From assembly GCA_043553855.1 (NCBI GenBank), contig CP121336.1:3844001-3908000 (forward strand): a stretch of 64,000 nucleotides of DNA. Direction: 5' to 3'. Shown here piece after piece: positions 16,480 to 25,171 of the stretch (within the stretch, counting starts at the first letter, position 1; each line of letters opens with the position of its first letter). Under the pieces are notes generated by a model. It was not told the DNA's origin and searched no databases. It saw only the letters and a list, made by a program, of their open reading frames with translations. The stretch comes from JAUIAS01 sp030425395 (GTDB lineage: Bacteria; Pseudomonadota; Alphaproteobacteria; Rhodobacterales; Rhodobacteraceae). Position numbers and translations under genes: made by a program.

Positions 16480-17586
16480 CTATTTGTCAACGATGCGATA
16501 AACAGCCCCATCAATGACCGACAGGAAATAGATTGCCCCATCCTCGCCTTCGGCCAGATCCCGCACCCGGCCGGTCTGCGGGCCGGCGATCCGTTCAACC
16601 TCGCGCAGGTCAGCACCGGACAGGCGGCTGATGTAATCGAATTTGAGACTGCCCACGAACAGATCGCCCCGCCACTGCGGGAACATGTTGCCCCGATACA
16701 CGATCAGCCCGGAAGGAGCGATGGAGGGGTCCCAATAATGAGCCGGTTGTTCAAGCCCTGCCTTCGCGGTTCCTTCGCCGATCTTTCCACCACTGTAGTG
16801 ACGTCCATATGAAATGACCGGCCAGCCGTAATTGGCCCCCTTCCTGATGCGATTGACTTCGTCACCGCCGCGTGCGCCGTGCTCTGCGACCCACAGGGTG
16901 CCGCGCGCATCAAAGCCGGCCCCCTGAGGGTTGCGATGGCCATAGGACCATATTTCCGGCAGGATTCCCGCTGTGCCGACAAACGGGTTGTCGGCGGGCA
17001 CTTCGCCGTCGCGGGTGACGCGGATTATGCTCCCGTTGTGGGTGCTGCGGTCCTGCGCGCTGGGCCTGTCGCCACGGTCGCCGATGGTAACAAGAAGCGT
17101 GCCGTCAGGGGCCTCGACCACGCGGCTGCCGAAATGACGTCCGCCGCTGGCACCGGGGGCCGCTTCGAACAGGACGCGCAGGCGCTCAAGGCGGCGCGCG
17201 TCTCGGGAAAGCCGCGCCTTGGCGAGGGCTGTGCCCGCCCCGCCACCGGGCTGGCGTTTGGAAAAAGTCAGAAAGATTTCCCGCGTCCGGTCAAAATCCC
17301 GCGCCACCGTCACGTCCAGCAGGCCACCCTGCCCGCGCGCAAACACATTGGGAACGCCGCGCACATCGACGCGCCGCCCGTCCTGCCAGTGCACCAGATT
17401 TCCATCCCGTTCCGTAATCAACATGCCGCCACCGGGCAGCAAGCCGATACCCCATGGTTCCTCAAGACCATCCAGAACCTGTTCGATCCTGAAGTCCTGC
17501 GCCACGGCCGGTCCTGACAGGACGACCCCCGCGATCATGACCGCCAGCGCGTTGGCCATCCGGCGTGCCATCCATTTTCCAGCCAT
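16480..17586 (-). CDS. PQQ-dependent sugar dehydrogenase family protein, exported
   Basis: 368-residue protein of the soluble aldose sugar dehydrogenase/glucose-sorbosone dehydrogenase family (six-bladed beta-propeller). A Sec signal peptide covers about 1-30 (ANALAVMIAGVVLSGPAVA), so the enzyme is periplasmic. Family segments seen: LEEPWGIGLLPGGGMLITER, ARGQGGLLDVTVARDF, SYGHRNPQGAGFD and LWVAEHGARGGDEVN, the last carrying residues near the PQQ site. The ATG at 17586 is preceded by AGGAG at a suitable distance; an ATG 39 nt further upstream is less likely. No PQQ biosynthesis genes are nearby, so cofactor use is inferred from family. Confidence 0.92.
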   Translation of the reverse strand: MAGKWMARRMANALAVMIAGVVLSGPAVAQDFRIEQVLDGLEEPWGIGLLPGGGMLITERDGNLVHWQDGRRVDVRGVPNVFARGQGGLLDVTVARDFDRTREIFLTFSKRQPGGGAGTALAKARLSRDARRLERLRVLFEAAPGASGGRHFGSRVVEAPDGTLLVTIGDRGDRPSAQDRSTHNGSIIRVTRDGEVPADNPFVGTAGILPEIWSYGHRNPQGAGFDARGTLWVAEHGARGGDEVNRIRKGANYGWPVISYGRHYSGGKIGEGTAKAGLEQPAHYWDPSIAPSGLIVYRGNMFPQWRGDLFVGSLKFDYISRLSGADLREVERIAGPQTGRVRDLAEGEDGAIYFLSVIDGAVYRIVDK

Positions 17587-17770
17587 AGCCTTGTCTCCTG
17601 TTGTGCGTGTTCCGCTTGGTTTCATCTGGGCGATGCGCGTGGCGCAGGGGTTTGTTCCTGTATGATTTGGGCGTTATTGACCTTGGGGCAAGCCTGTCGC
17701 GAAATACCTTTTCATTTGGCGGCGACTTGCCTAGCATCTCTGATCGAACACAAGAAAACAGGGGAAAACG

Positions 17771-18970
17771 ATGAAAAAGCTTCTTATGGCAACAACAGCG
17801 ATGGCCCTCATGGCCGGGCCTGCCTTTGCTGCGGGACATGGATCTGAGGTCAAGATCGGCGTGATCCTTGGCTTTACCGGCCCTATCGAATCGCTGACAC
17901 CGACAATGGCCGCCGGGGCCGAACTGGCGATGAAGGAAGTCACCGACAGCGGGATGCTGCTCGAAGGTATGACCGTCACGCCTGTGCGCGCGGATTCGAC
18001 CTGCGTGGATTCGGCGGCGGCGACAGCGGCGGCAGAACGGCTTGTCACCTCTGACGGGGTCAAGGGCATCATGGGCGCGGATTGCTCGGGCGTGACCGGC
18101 GCGATTCTGTCCAATGTGGCCGTTCCCAACGGCATGGTGATGATTTCGCCTTCGGCCACTTCGCCGGGCCTGACCCATGCCAACAACGAAGACAACGGCC
18201 TGTTCTTCCGCACCGCACCGTCGGATGCGCGTCAGGGCGAGGTCATGACTCAGGTGTTGATTGAGGAAGGCATCAAGGAAGTTGCCGTCACCTACACCAA
18301 CAATGACTATGGCAAGGGTCTCGCGGACAGCTTTCAGGCCGCGTTTGAGGCCGCAGGCGGCACCGTGACGATCAACACGGCCCACGAAGACGGCAAGGCG
18401 GATTATTCGGCCGAAGTTGGCGCATTGGCCTCTGCCGGTGGCGACCGTCTGGTGGTGGCCGGTTATGTCGATCAGGGGGGACCGGGCATCGTCCGGGCGG
18501 CGCTTGATTCCGGTGCCTTTGACACGTTCCACTTCCCCGATGGGATGATCGGTGCGTCGCTCGAGGAAACCTTTGGCGAGGAAATCGAAGGGTCCACCGG
18601 CCAGTTGCCGGGCACAGACAGCCCCGGTGCCGCAAAATATGCGGAATTGGTTGGTGATGCGTTTGATGCCACCTCGCCTTACGCGGGCGAAGCCTATGAT
18701 GCGGCCGCGTTGCTCATGCTGGCCATGCAGGCCGCAGGCTCGGTTGAACCCGGCGATTACAAGAGCGCGGTTTTCGACGTGGCCAATGCACCGGGCGAAA
18801 AGATTTATCCCGGCGAATTGGGCAAGGCGTTGCAGATCCTCAAGGATGGTGGCGATGTCGACTATGTCGGTGCCACTGCCGTGGAACTGATCGGATCGGG
18901 TGAAACCGCAGGAAGCTATCGCCAGATCGTGATCGAAGGTGGTAAAATCACCACGACAAAGTTCCGTTGA
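17771..18970 (+). CDS. ABC transporter substrate-binding protein, branched-chain amino acid type
   Basis: 399-residue periplasmic binding protein of the LivJ/Leu-Ile-Val family. Signal peptide 1-21 (MKKLLMATTAMALMAGPAFA). The mature protein opens with VKIGVILGFTGPIESLTP, the usual first strand and ligand loop of this family. It has AGGGGA placed well before the ATG. It heads an operon of two ATPases and two permeases; a hairpin directly behind the gene separates it from them. The ligand could be branched-chain amino acids or another small amide; sequence does not decide. Confidence 0.93.
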   Translation: MKKLLMATTAMALMAGPAFAAGHGSEVKIGVILGFTGPIESLTPTMAAGAELAMKEVTDSGMLLEGMTVTPVRADSTCVDSAAATAAAERLVTSDGVKGIMGADCSGVTGAILSNVAVPNGMVMISPSATSPGLTHANNEDNGLFFRTAPSDARQGEVMTQVLIEEGIKEVAVTYTNNDYGKGLADSFQAAFEAAGGTVTINTAHEDGKADYSAEVGALASAGGDRLVVAGYVDQGGPGIVRAALDSGAFDTFHFPDGMIGASLEETFGEEIEGSTGQLPGTDSPGAAKYAELVGDAFDATSPYAGEAYDAAALLMLAMQAAGSVEPGDYKSAVFDVANAPGEKIYPGELGKALQILKDGGDVDYVGATAVELIGSGETAGSYRQIVIEGGKITTTKFR

Positions 18971-18995
18971 TCGGTCAGTATCTGTAAGAATAAGA

Positions 18996-19022
18996 AAGCC
19001 CGGGCCTTTGCGGTCCGGGCTT
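18996..19022 (+). terminator. hairpin behind the binding-protein gene inside the liv-type operon
   Basis: An 11-bp stem (AAGCCCGGGCC / GGTCCGGGCTT, one G-T wobble) with a 5-nt loop, 25 nt after the stop codon. Only two T residues follow directly, suggesting partial termination or 3'-end protection of the binding-protein transcript rather than a full stop. Confidence 0.65.
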
Positions 19023-19075
19023 GCTGCTATAAAACGCGCCGCTGACAAGAGCGCAATTTCGCAAGGGGGATGCGG

Positions 19076-19864
19076 ATGATCGTCGTAGAGGACATCCACA
19101 AGCATTTTGGAGGCTTCCATGCCGTCGACGGTGCGACGATGTCGATCAAGGAAGGTTCTATTACCGGATTGATCGGGCCGAACGGAGCCGGAAAAACAAC
19201 ACTTTTCAATGTCATCGCGGGCGTTCTTAAACCAACATCCGGGCGCGTGACCATGCTGGGCGAAGACATCACCGGGCTGCCCCCGCATGAACTGTTTCAC
19301 AAGGGATTGCTGCGGACCTTCCAGATCGCGCATGAATTCTCATCCATGAGCTGCCGCGAGAATCTGATGATGGTGCCCGGCGGGCAATCGGGCGAAACAC
19401 TTTGGAACACGTGGTTCGGACGCAAGCGGATCGCCAATGAAGAACGGGCTCTGCGCGCCAAGGCCGATGAGGTTCTGGAGTTCCTTACCATTTCGCATCT
19501 GGCCGATCACAAGGCCGGTCAGGTATCGGGCGGACAGAAAAAGCTGCTGGAACTTGGCCGCACGATGATGGTGGACGCGCGTATCGTGTTTCTGGACGAA
19601 GTCGGGGCCGGTGTGAACCGCACCCTTCTCAATACCATTGCCGATGCGATCCTGAGGCTGAACACCGAACGCGGATACACCTTTGTGGTGATCGAACATG
19701 ACATGGATTTCATCGGCAAGATTTGCGATCCGGTGATCTGCATGGCCGAAGGCAAGGTTTTGGCTCAAGGAACGCTGGCCGAAATCAAGGCCAATGAACA
19801 GGTGATCGAAGCCTATCTGGGCACTGGCCTGAAAAACAAGGATCAGCTGGAGGCGGGCGCATGA
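19076..19864 (+). CDS. livG: branched-chain amino acid type ABC transporter ATP-binding protein LivG
   Basis: 262-residue ATPase with Walker A GPNGAGKTT, signature VSGGQKKLLELGR, Walker B IVFLDEVGAGVN and H-loop VVIEHDMDFIG. The Walker B is followed by EVGAGVN rather than the common EP(A/S)AGLN. The start is set at 19076 because AAGGGGG (19063-19069) is 6 nt upstream; the ATG at 19070 directly abuts that sequence. It overlaps livF by 4 nt. Confidence 0.94.
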   Translation: MIVVEDIHKHFGGFHAVDGATMSIKEGSITGLIGPNGAGKTTLFNVIAGVLKPTSGRVTMLGEDITGLPPHELFHKGLLRTFQIAHEFSSMSCRENLMMVPGGQSGETLWNTWFGRKRIANEERALRAKADEVLEFLTISHLADHKAGQVSGGQKKLLELGRTMMVDARIVFLDEVGAGVNRTLLNTIADAILRLNTERGYTFVVIEHDMDFIGKICDPVICMAEGKVLAQGTLAEIKANEQVIEAYLGTGLKNKDQLEAGA

Positions 19865-20607
19865 GCGGCACAGCGGCAAAAGCCACCGGTGCGGGCGACG
19901 CGCCCTTCCTGATCGGTGACAGCATGACCGGTGGATATGGCAAGGGGCCGGATATCCTGCACGACTGCACCATAGCGGTGAACCCCGGCGAAATCGCCGT
20001 GATCGTTGGCCCCAACGGAGCGGGTAAATCCACCGCGATGAAGGCGGTTTTCGGGATGCTGGACGTGCGCCAAGGCAGCGTTCGGCTGGATGGGGAAGAC
20101 ATCACCCGGCTCAGCCCGCAGGATCGCGTGGTCAAGGGCATGGGGTTCGTTCCCCAAACCAACAATATCTTTACCTCCATGTCGGTTGAGGAAAACCTCG
20201 AGATGGGTGCCTTTATCCGGCGCGACGACATCGCCGCGACGATGGAGCAGGTTTATGACCTGTTCCCGATCCTGCGCGAAAAACGCAAGCAGGCCGCGGG
20301 CGAATTGTCGGGGGGGCAACGTCAGCAGGTGGCCGTGGGTCGCGCCCTCATGACCCGGCCCAAAGTTCTGATGCTGGATGAACCCACCGCAGGCGTCAGC
20401 CCCATCGTTATGGATGAACTGTTTGACCGGATCATCGAAGTCAGCCGAACCGGCATTCCGATCCTCATGGTCGAACAGAACGCGCGTCAGGCGCTGGAGA
20501 TCGCGGACAAGGGGTATGTCCTCGTTCAGGGCCGCAACGCCTTTACCGGAACCGGCAAGGATCTTCTTGCCGATCCCGAAGTTCGCAAATCATTTCTGGG
20601 GGGATAA
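19861..20607 (+). CDS. livF: branched-chain amino acid type ABC transporter ATP-binding protein LivF
   Basis: 248-residue second ATPase of the importer. Walker A GPNGAGKST, signature LSGGQRQQVAVGRALM, Walker B VLMLDEPTAGVSP and H-loop LMVEQNARQAL are complete. The start overlaps the livG stop by 4 nt; livH follows after 3 nt. Confidence 0.95.
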   Translation: MSGTAAKATGAGDAPFLIGDSMTGGYGKGPDILHDCTIAVNPGEIAVIVGPNGAGKSTAMKAVFGMLDVRQGSVRLDGEDITRLSPQDRVVKGMGFVPQTNNIFTSMSVEENLEMGAFIRRDDIAATMEQVYDLFPILREKRKQAAGELSGGQRQQVAVGRALMTRPKVLMLDEPTAGVSPIVMDELFDRIIEVSRTGIPILMVEQNARQALEIADKGYVLVQGRNAFTGTGKDLLADPEVRKSFLGG

Positions 20608-20610
20608 GGG

Positions 20611-21621
20611 ATGGATTTTCTCAACGCCATTGTGGCGCTTTCAAATTTCGTTCTGGTTCCCGCCATTGCCTATGGCAGCCAGCTGGCGCTGGGTGCGCTT
20701 GGGGTCACCCTGATCTACGGCATCCTTCGGTTTTCCAACTTTGCCCACGGCGATACGATGGCCTTTGGTGCAATGATCACGATCCTTGTGACGTGGTGGA
20801 TGCAATCGGCGGGCATCAATCTTGGCCCACTGCCAACCGCGCTTCTGGCGCTGCCTTTCGGAATTCTGGGCTGTGTCGCGATGCTGCTGCTTACGGATCG
20901 GCTGATTTATCGGTTCTATCGCGAACAAAAGGCCAAGCCGGTGATCCTCGTGATTGTGTCCATGGGCGTAATGTTCATCATGAACGGGATCGTCAGGTTC
21001 ATCATCGGCCCGAATGACCAACGCTTTGCCGACGGAGAACGATTTCTGATTTCGGCGCGGGAATTCAAGGCGATGACCGGGCTGAGCGAGGGGCTCGCGA
21101 TCCGCACCTCTTCGGTGATCACTGTTGTTGTGGCAGTAATTGCGGTTGCGCTGTTGTTCTGGTTTCTCAACCGGACCCGCACCGGAAAATCCATGCGCGC
21201 CTATTCGGATAACGAAGATCTCGCGCTTTTGTCCGGCATCAATCCCGAGCGCGTTGTGATGGTCACCTGGTTGATCGTGGCGGCGCTGGCGACGGTGGCA
21301 GGGGTTCTTTATGGTCTCGACAAGAGCTTCAAGCCCTTCACCTATTTCCAACTGCTGCTTCCGATTTTCGCCTCGGCGATTGTCGGCGGTCTGGGAAGCC
21401 CGCTGGGCGCGATTACAGGAGGTTTCGTGATCGCCTTTTCCGAGGTCACGATCACCTATGCCTGGAAGAAGGTCGCCAATTATGTCCTCCCCGAAAGCAT
21501 TGCACCGGATGGTCTGGCCCAGCTTCTGAGCACGGACTACAAATTCGCGGTCAGTTTCGTGATCCTGCTGATCGTGCTTCTCTTCAAGCCTACGGGCCTT
21601 TTCAAGGGGAAAGCGGTATGA
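20611..21621 (+). CDS. livH: branched-chain amino acid type ABC transporter permease LivH
   Basis: 336-residue inner-membrane permease with about eight hydrophobic segments. Family segments seen are LALGALGVTLIYGILRFSNFAHGD near the N-terminus and RTRTGKSMRAYSDNEDLA in the conserved cytoplasmic loop. The C-terminal VILLIVLLFKPTGLFKGKAV ending is typical. It follows livF by 3 nt and overlaps livM by 4 nt. Confidence 0.95.
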   Translation: MDFLNAIVALSNFVLVPAIAYGSQLALGALGVTLIYGILRFSNFAHGDTMAFGAMITILVTWWMQSAGINLGPLPTALLALPFGILGCVAMLLLTDRLIYRFYREQKAKPVILVIVSMGVMFIMNGIVRFIIGPNDQRFADGERFLISAREFKAMTGLSEGLAIRTSSVITVVVAVIAVALLFWFLNRTRTGKSMRAYSDNEDLALLSGINPERVVMVTWLIVAALATVAGVLYGLDKSFKPFTYFQLLLPIFASAIVGGLGSPLGAITGGFVIAFSEVTITYAWKKVANYVLPESIAPDGLAQLLSTDYKFAVSFVILLIVLLFKPTGLFKGKAV

Positions 21622-22973
21622 ACGACGTGGTCAAGAACACCGGTCTTTTTGCCCTTGTGGGGGCGCTAATCATCGCCACCGGCTTTATGCAAAGCTGGAA
21701 CAGCGCGCTGTTGATCCTGAACATGGGGTTGATCAGTGCGATCATGGCGCTTGGGGTAAACCTTCAATGGGGGTTTGCGGGGCTGTTCAACGTGGGCATC
21801 ATGGGGTTCGTGGCGCTTGGCGGTCTGGCCGCAGTGCTGATTTCCATCGCCCCTGAACATGACGCATGGGCCGCGGGCGGGTTCTCTGTGATCGCGGGCC
21901 TGTTGCTGGGTGCTGCGACTATCGCGGCCACCATCATGGCAACCAAACGTATGCCCGCTGGCCGCACCCGCACCCTTGTCGTGCTGGCCCTGCTTGTGGG
22001 TGGTTTTTTCCTTTATCGCGCGGTGTTCGATCCCGGCGTCGCCGCGGTCGAGGCCGTCAACCCGGCCAATGCGGGCTTTCTGGGGGGGCTTGGGCTTCCG
22101 GTTCTGTTGTCCTGGCCGGTGGGCGGATTGCTGGCCGCCGGGGCGGCGTGGATCATCGGCAAGACCGCCCTTGGTCTGCGGTCGGATTACCTCGCCATTG
22201 CGACCCTCGGAATTGCAGAGATCATTATCGCCGTTCTCAAGAACGAGGACTGGCTTTCGCGTGGCGTCAAGAACGTGATCGGCCTGCCCCGTCCGGTCCC
22301 CTATGAGGTTGACTTGCAAGCCAGCGAAGGCTTCCGCTCGTGGGTCGAAGGGGCCTATTCCGCACGGCTTGACGGGCTCGATGCAGACGCGCGGGCCTCC
22401 GCGCTCGCCGATCTGGTGATCACCACCTCGTCGATCACGGTGAAATTTGCCTATGCGGGCCTCTTTCTCTTTGTGTTGCTGGTCCTGATGTGGCTGGTGC
22501 AGCAGGCTCTCAACAGTCCATGGGGCCGGATGATGCGCGCGATCCGCGACAATGAAGTCGCCGCAGAAGCCATGGGCAAGGACGTGACAGGCCGACACCT
22601 GCAGGTGTTTATCCTCGGATCGGCCATCTGCGGGATCGCAGGCGCGATGATGACCACGCTGGACGGTCAGTTGACCCCCGGCACCTACCAGCCACTGCGC
22701 TATACTTTCCTGATCTGGGTGATGGTGATCGTTGGCGGATCGGGAAATAACTTTGGCGCGGTTCTGGGCGGGTTCCTGATCTGGTTCCTGTGGGTTCAGG
22801 TCGAACCCATCGGTCTTTTCGTGATCCAGACGCTGACCGCCGGGCTTGCCGACGGCAGCGCCCTGAAATCGCACCTTCTGGAAAGCGCGGCGCATATGCG
22901 CCTGCTGACCATGGGTGTCATCCTGCTGCTCGTGCTCCGGTTCAGCCCGCGTGGTTTGATCCCGGAAAAATGA
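21618..22973 (+). CDS. livM: branched-chain amino acid type ABC transporter permease LivM
   Basis: 451-residue inner-membrane permease, at the long end for LivM. Typical segments are SAIMALGVNLQWGFAGLFNVG, the loop SPWGRMMRAIRDNEVAAEAMG and the ending LVLRFSPRGLIPEK. A stretch at about 215-270 between membrane helices (after GVKNVIGLPRPVPYE) is soluble and acidic. The 5' end overlaps livH by 4 nt; the gene ends the operon, facing the convergent HerA-like gene across an interspersed repeat. Confidence 0.94.
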   Translation: MNDVVKNTGLFALVGALIIATGFMQSWNSALLILNMGLISAIMALGVNLQWGFAGLFNVGIMGFVALGGLAAVLISIAPEHDAWAAGGFSVIAGLLLGAATIAATIMATKRMPAGRTRTLVVLALLVGGFFLYRAVFDPGVAAVEAVNPANAGFLGGLGLPVLLSWPVGGLLAAGAAWIIGKTALGLRSDYLAIATLGIAEIIIAVLKNEDWLSRGVKNVIGLPRPVPYEVDLQASEGFRSWVEGAYSARLDGLDADARASALADLVITTSSITVKFAYAGLFLFVLLVLMWLVQQALNSPWGRMMRAIRDNEVAAEAMGKDVTGRHLQVFILGSAICGIAGAMMTTLDGQLTPGTYQPLRYTFLIWVMVIVGGSGNNFGAVLGGFLIWFLWVQVEPIGLFVIQTLTAGLADGSALKSHLLESAAHMRLLTMGVILLLVLRFSPRGLIPEK

Positions 22974-22998
22974 CGACGGCCTTTGCCCCCCGCGCCCG

Positions 22999-23054
22999 CT
23001 TTTTCTTTTGCTGAAAAGATATTGAAGGGCGTGCGGGGGGCAGAGCCCCGCCGC
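22999..23054 (+). repeat. interspersed repeat, divergent family B copy
   Basis: Between the convergent stops of livM and the HerA-like gene. It keeps the end of the family (GGGGGGCAGAGCCCCGCCGCA inverted repeat) and a T-rich/CTTTTGCTGAAAAGATATT segment in place of the usual CTTCTTCTGGCTCAAAATACT part. A degenerate member. Confidence 0.55.
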
Positions 23055-23080
23055 ATGTCATTTACATCCCTTCCGGTGGT

Positions 23081-24637
23081 TCACCGCCCCCGGAACAATC
23101 CGCCCAGAATTCCGCGCACAAGACGGCGGCCAGTGGTGCCCGACAATTCCTTGACCACGGCGCGGGTCAGGGCCTCACCAATGCCTGCTGGTTGGGATCG
23201 GGTCTGCCGGGCAGTTGATCGGCTGACACGGCTGCCGGAATAGCGCCGCGCGGCGTTGAATTCCCGTTGCGCCGCGCTTTGGCTTTCCTCGGCGTCGATC
23301 TCTGCCTGTTCGGCTTGTGCGGCGGCTTGCGCGGCGGCATCCGCACGGGCGCGGAGGATTTCATAAGCCGATTGGCGATCCACCTGCGCCTCGTATTTTC
23401 CGGCCAGCGCGGATTGAGCAATCACCTCGGTGCGGCGGGCGGGCGTTATTGGACCCAATTGCGAGGACGGAGGCCGGATCAGGGTGCGCTCAACCACCCC
23501 CGGCACGCCCTTGCGCTGAAGCATTGAGGTCACCGCTTCGCCCACCCCGACGTCGCGGATCGCGTCCACCGTTTCAAATCGCGGGTTGGGCCGATAGGTT
23601 TCTGCCGCCAGACGCAACGCCTTGCGGTCGCGCGCGGTAAAGGCGCGCAAAGCATGCTGAACCCGGTTGCCCAACTGACCAAGGATATCTTCGGGAATAT
23701 CCGGCGGACTTTGGGTGACAAAGAACACCCCGACCCCCTTCGAGCGGATCAGGCGGGCCATCTGTTCCACCTTGTCCACCAACGCCTTGGGTGCGCCATC
23801 AAACAGCAGATGGGCCTCGTCAAAGAAAAAGACCAGTTTGGGTTTGTCGGGATCCCCCACTTCGGGCAGCTCTTCGAACAATTCCGACAACAGCCACAGC
23901 AGGAACGTGGAATACAGGCCCGGCGATGCCATCAGGGTATCGGCGGCCAGAATATTCACCATGCCGCGCCCGTCCGGTGCCTGCCGCATGAGATCATTAA
24001 GTTCCAGCGCCGGTTCGCCAAACAGGTTGGAACCACCCTGATTTTCCAGCACCAGAAGCCGTCTCTGGATCGCCCCGATCGAGGCGATCGACACATTTCC
24101 GTAACGCAAAGACAACTCGGCGCGGTTTTCGCCGATCCACACCAGAAGCGCCCGCAGATCCTTGAGATCAAGCAATGGCAACCCTTCTTCATCCGACAAA
24201 CGGAACGCGATGTTCAGGATGCCTTCCTGAGGATCGGTCAGCTCAAGAAGGCGGGACAGCAACAGCGGCCCCATTTCGGCCACGGTGGTGCGCACAGGGT
24301 GGCCCTGTTTCCCGAACAGATCCCAGAACGCCACTGGAAACGCCGCATAGCTGTAATCGTCAAAACCGATTTTTGCCGCGCGTTCCATGAATGGGCCGTG
24401 CAGCTTGGCCATGGGGCTGCCAGCATTGGCCAGCCCGGAAAGATCGCCTTTCACGTCGGACAAAAACACCGGAACCCCGGCCGCCGAAAACCCTTCGGCA
24501 AGGATTTGCAGCGTGACCGTCTTGCCGGTTCCCGTGGCCCCCGCGATCAGCCCGTGGCGGTTCGCATAGCGCAAGGCCAACCCCTGCTTTTCGCCATATC
24601 CGGGACCACCGCCCCCCAAAAATACGTGATCTTGCAT
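23081..24637 (-). CDS. HerA-like (YjgR/DUF853 family) ATPase
   Basis: 518-residue P-loop ATPase of the DUF853/YjgR family, related to the HerA/FtsK superfamily. Walker A at about 33-40 (GATGTGKT); Walker B-like KLVFFFDEAHLLFDGAP; a sensor/arginine-finger region around RSKGVGVFFVTQSPPDIPEDI. The C-terminal 120 residues contain an Ala/Gln-rich, probably coiled-coil stretch (ADAAAQAAAQAEQAEIDAEE) followed by a basic tail with GTTGRRLVRGILGGLFRGR. The physiological role of this family is not established. It stands alone. Confidence 0.9.
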   Translation of the reverse strand: MQDHVFLGGGGPGYGEKQGLALRYANRHGLIAGATGTGKTVTLQILAEGFSAAGVPVFLSDVKGDLSGLANAGSPMAKLHGPFMERAAKIGFDDYSYAAFPVAFWDLFGKQGHPVRTTVAEMGPLLLSRLLELTDPQEGILNIAFRLSDEEGLPLLDLKDLRALLVWIGENRAELSLRYGNVSIASIGAIQRRLLVLENQGGSNLFGEPALELNDLMRQAPDGRGMVNILAADTLMASPGLYSTFLLWLLSELFEELPEVGDPDKPKLVFFFDEAHLLFDGAPKALVDKVEQMARLIRSKGVGVFFVTQSPPDIPEDILGQLGNRVQHALRAFTARDRKALRLAAETYRPNPRFETVDAIRDVGVGEAVTSMLQRKGVPGVVERTLIRPPSSQLGPITPARRTEVIAQSALAGKYEAQVDRQSAYEILRARADAAAQAAAQAEQAEIDAEESQSAAQREFNAARRYSGSRVSRSTARQTRSQPAGIGEALTRAVVKELSGTTGRRLVRGILGGLFRGR

Positions 24638-24783
24638 CGTGTCCTGCCCCTGATCTGTCTCTCTTGGAATGAGAATACAAATTTAACCTTTGCGTGGCAG
24701 TGTTTATCTGCGGTGCCGCACGGGTTCGTGGCCCTTTTTTGTGCCCGGACTGCCTGATTGGCCCGCGTTCCTCCCTGTCTGAC

Positions 24784-24814
24784 TGGCCGCGCCATCTGTG
24801 CGCGGCCATTTTTT
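24784..24814 (+). terminator. strong intrinsic terminator in a gene-free stretch
   Basis: A perfect 9-bp stem (TGGCCGCGC / GCGCGGCCA) with a 7-nt loop followed by six T. No plus-strand protein gene lies upstream, since the HerA-like gene runs the other way. This suggests a short non-coding transcript starting somewhere in 24640-24760. Confidence 0.75.
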
Positions 24815-24890
24815 GTGCGAAAAGTGATTAACGCGTGAATTTCTTTTGAAAAAACATGGGCCTCTGGACCGATCAACTTCAAATATGCTG

Positions 24891-24919
24891 TTGACCGGTG
24901 ACAAAGCGTCTCGTAACGT
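24891..24919 (+). promoter_or_regulatory. candidate sigma-70 promoter for a small RNA
   Basis: TTGACC at 24891-24896 and TAACGT at 24914-24919 with a 17-bp spacer. No open reading frame of note starts behind it before the terminator at 24967-24988. Confidence 0.5.
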
Positions 24920-24925
24920 CACGGC

Positions 24926-24995
24926 AATAACTAAGTCGGCCAGTCCGACGGGGAGAACCAAATTCGAAGGGGGCCTTGCGGCCCCCTTTATCTTT
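24926..24995 (+). ncRNA. candidate small RNA of about 70 nt
   Basis: The transcript would begin about 7 nt after the -10 element and end at a strong hairpin AAGGGGGCC-TTGC-GGCCCCCTT (24967-24988) followed by a T-rich tail. Between them lies a short stem (TCGG-CCAGT-CCGA) and an unpaired GACGGGGAGAACC stretch that could pair with C/T-rich ribosome-binding sites. Prediction rests on promoter plus terminator spacing only; the family was not recognised. Confidence 0.45.
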
Positions 24996-25171
24996 GGCCG
25001 GGCGGGCCATCTCCCACACCCCTTTGCAAACCTCCCGATCACGGCTACCAAAGCCCGCTTTTCCAAGTTTTGCCGATGTTCAATGCCCCGCATAAAAACC
25101 ACGCGCGATTGGGACTGACTCTGTGCATCGAGCGTGTTAGATGATCCGGGAAACGCCAAACGGAGACGACC

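Larger units (their letters stand above)
24638..25171. other. 534-bp stretch without a protein gene
   Basis: Lies between the divergent HerA-like gene and the ialB-like gene. It holds one orphan plus-strand terminator (24784-24814), the candidate small RNA with its promoter (24891-24995) and about 175 bp upstream of ialB in which no clear promoter was picked out. No convincing short protein gene was found. Confidence 0.7.

Noticed and set aside
17462..19333. Long open frame on the minus strand, antisense to the liv-type binding protein gene
   Set aside because: Third-position GC bias of the sense gene opens the antisense frame; the product has no family features and would overlap a clear gene completely.
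24700..24760. tRNA-like GGTTCG sequence before the orphan terminator
   Set aside because: The T-loop consensus fails (TTCGTGG instead of TTCRANY) and no acceptor or anticodon stem could be drawn.
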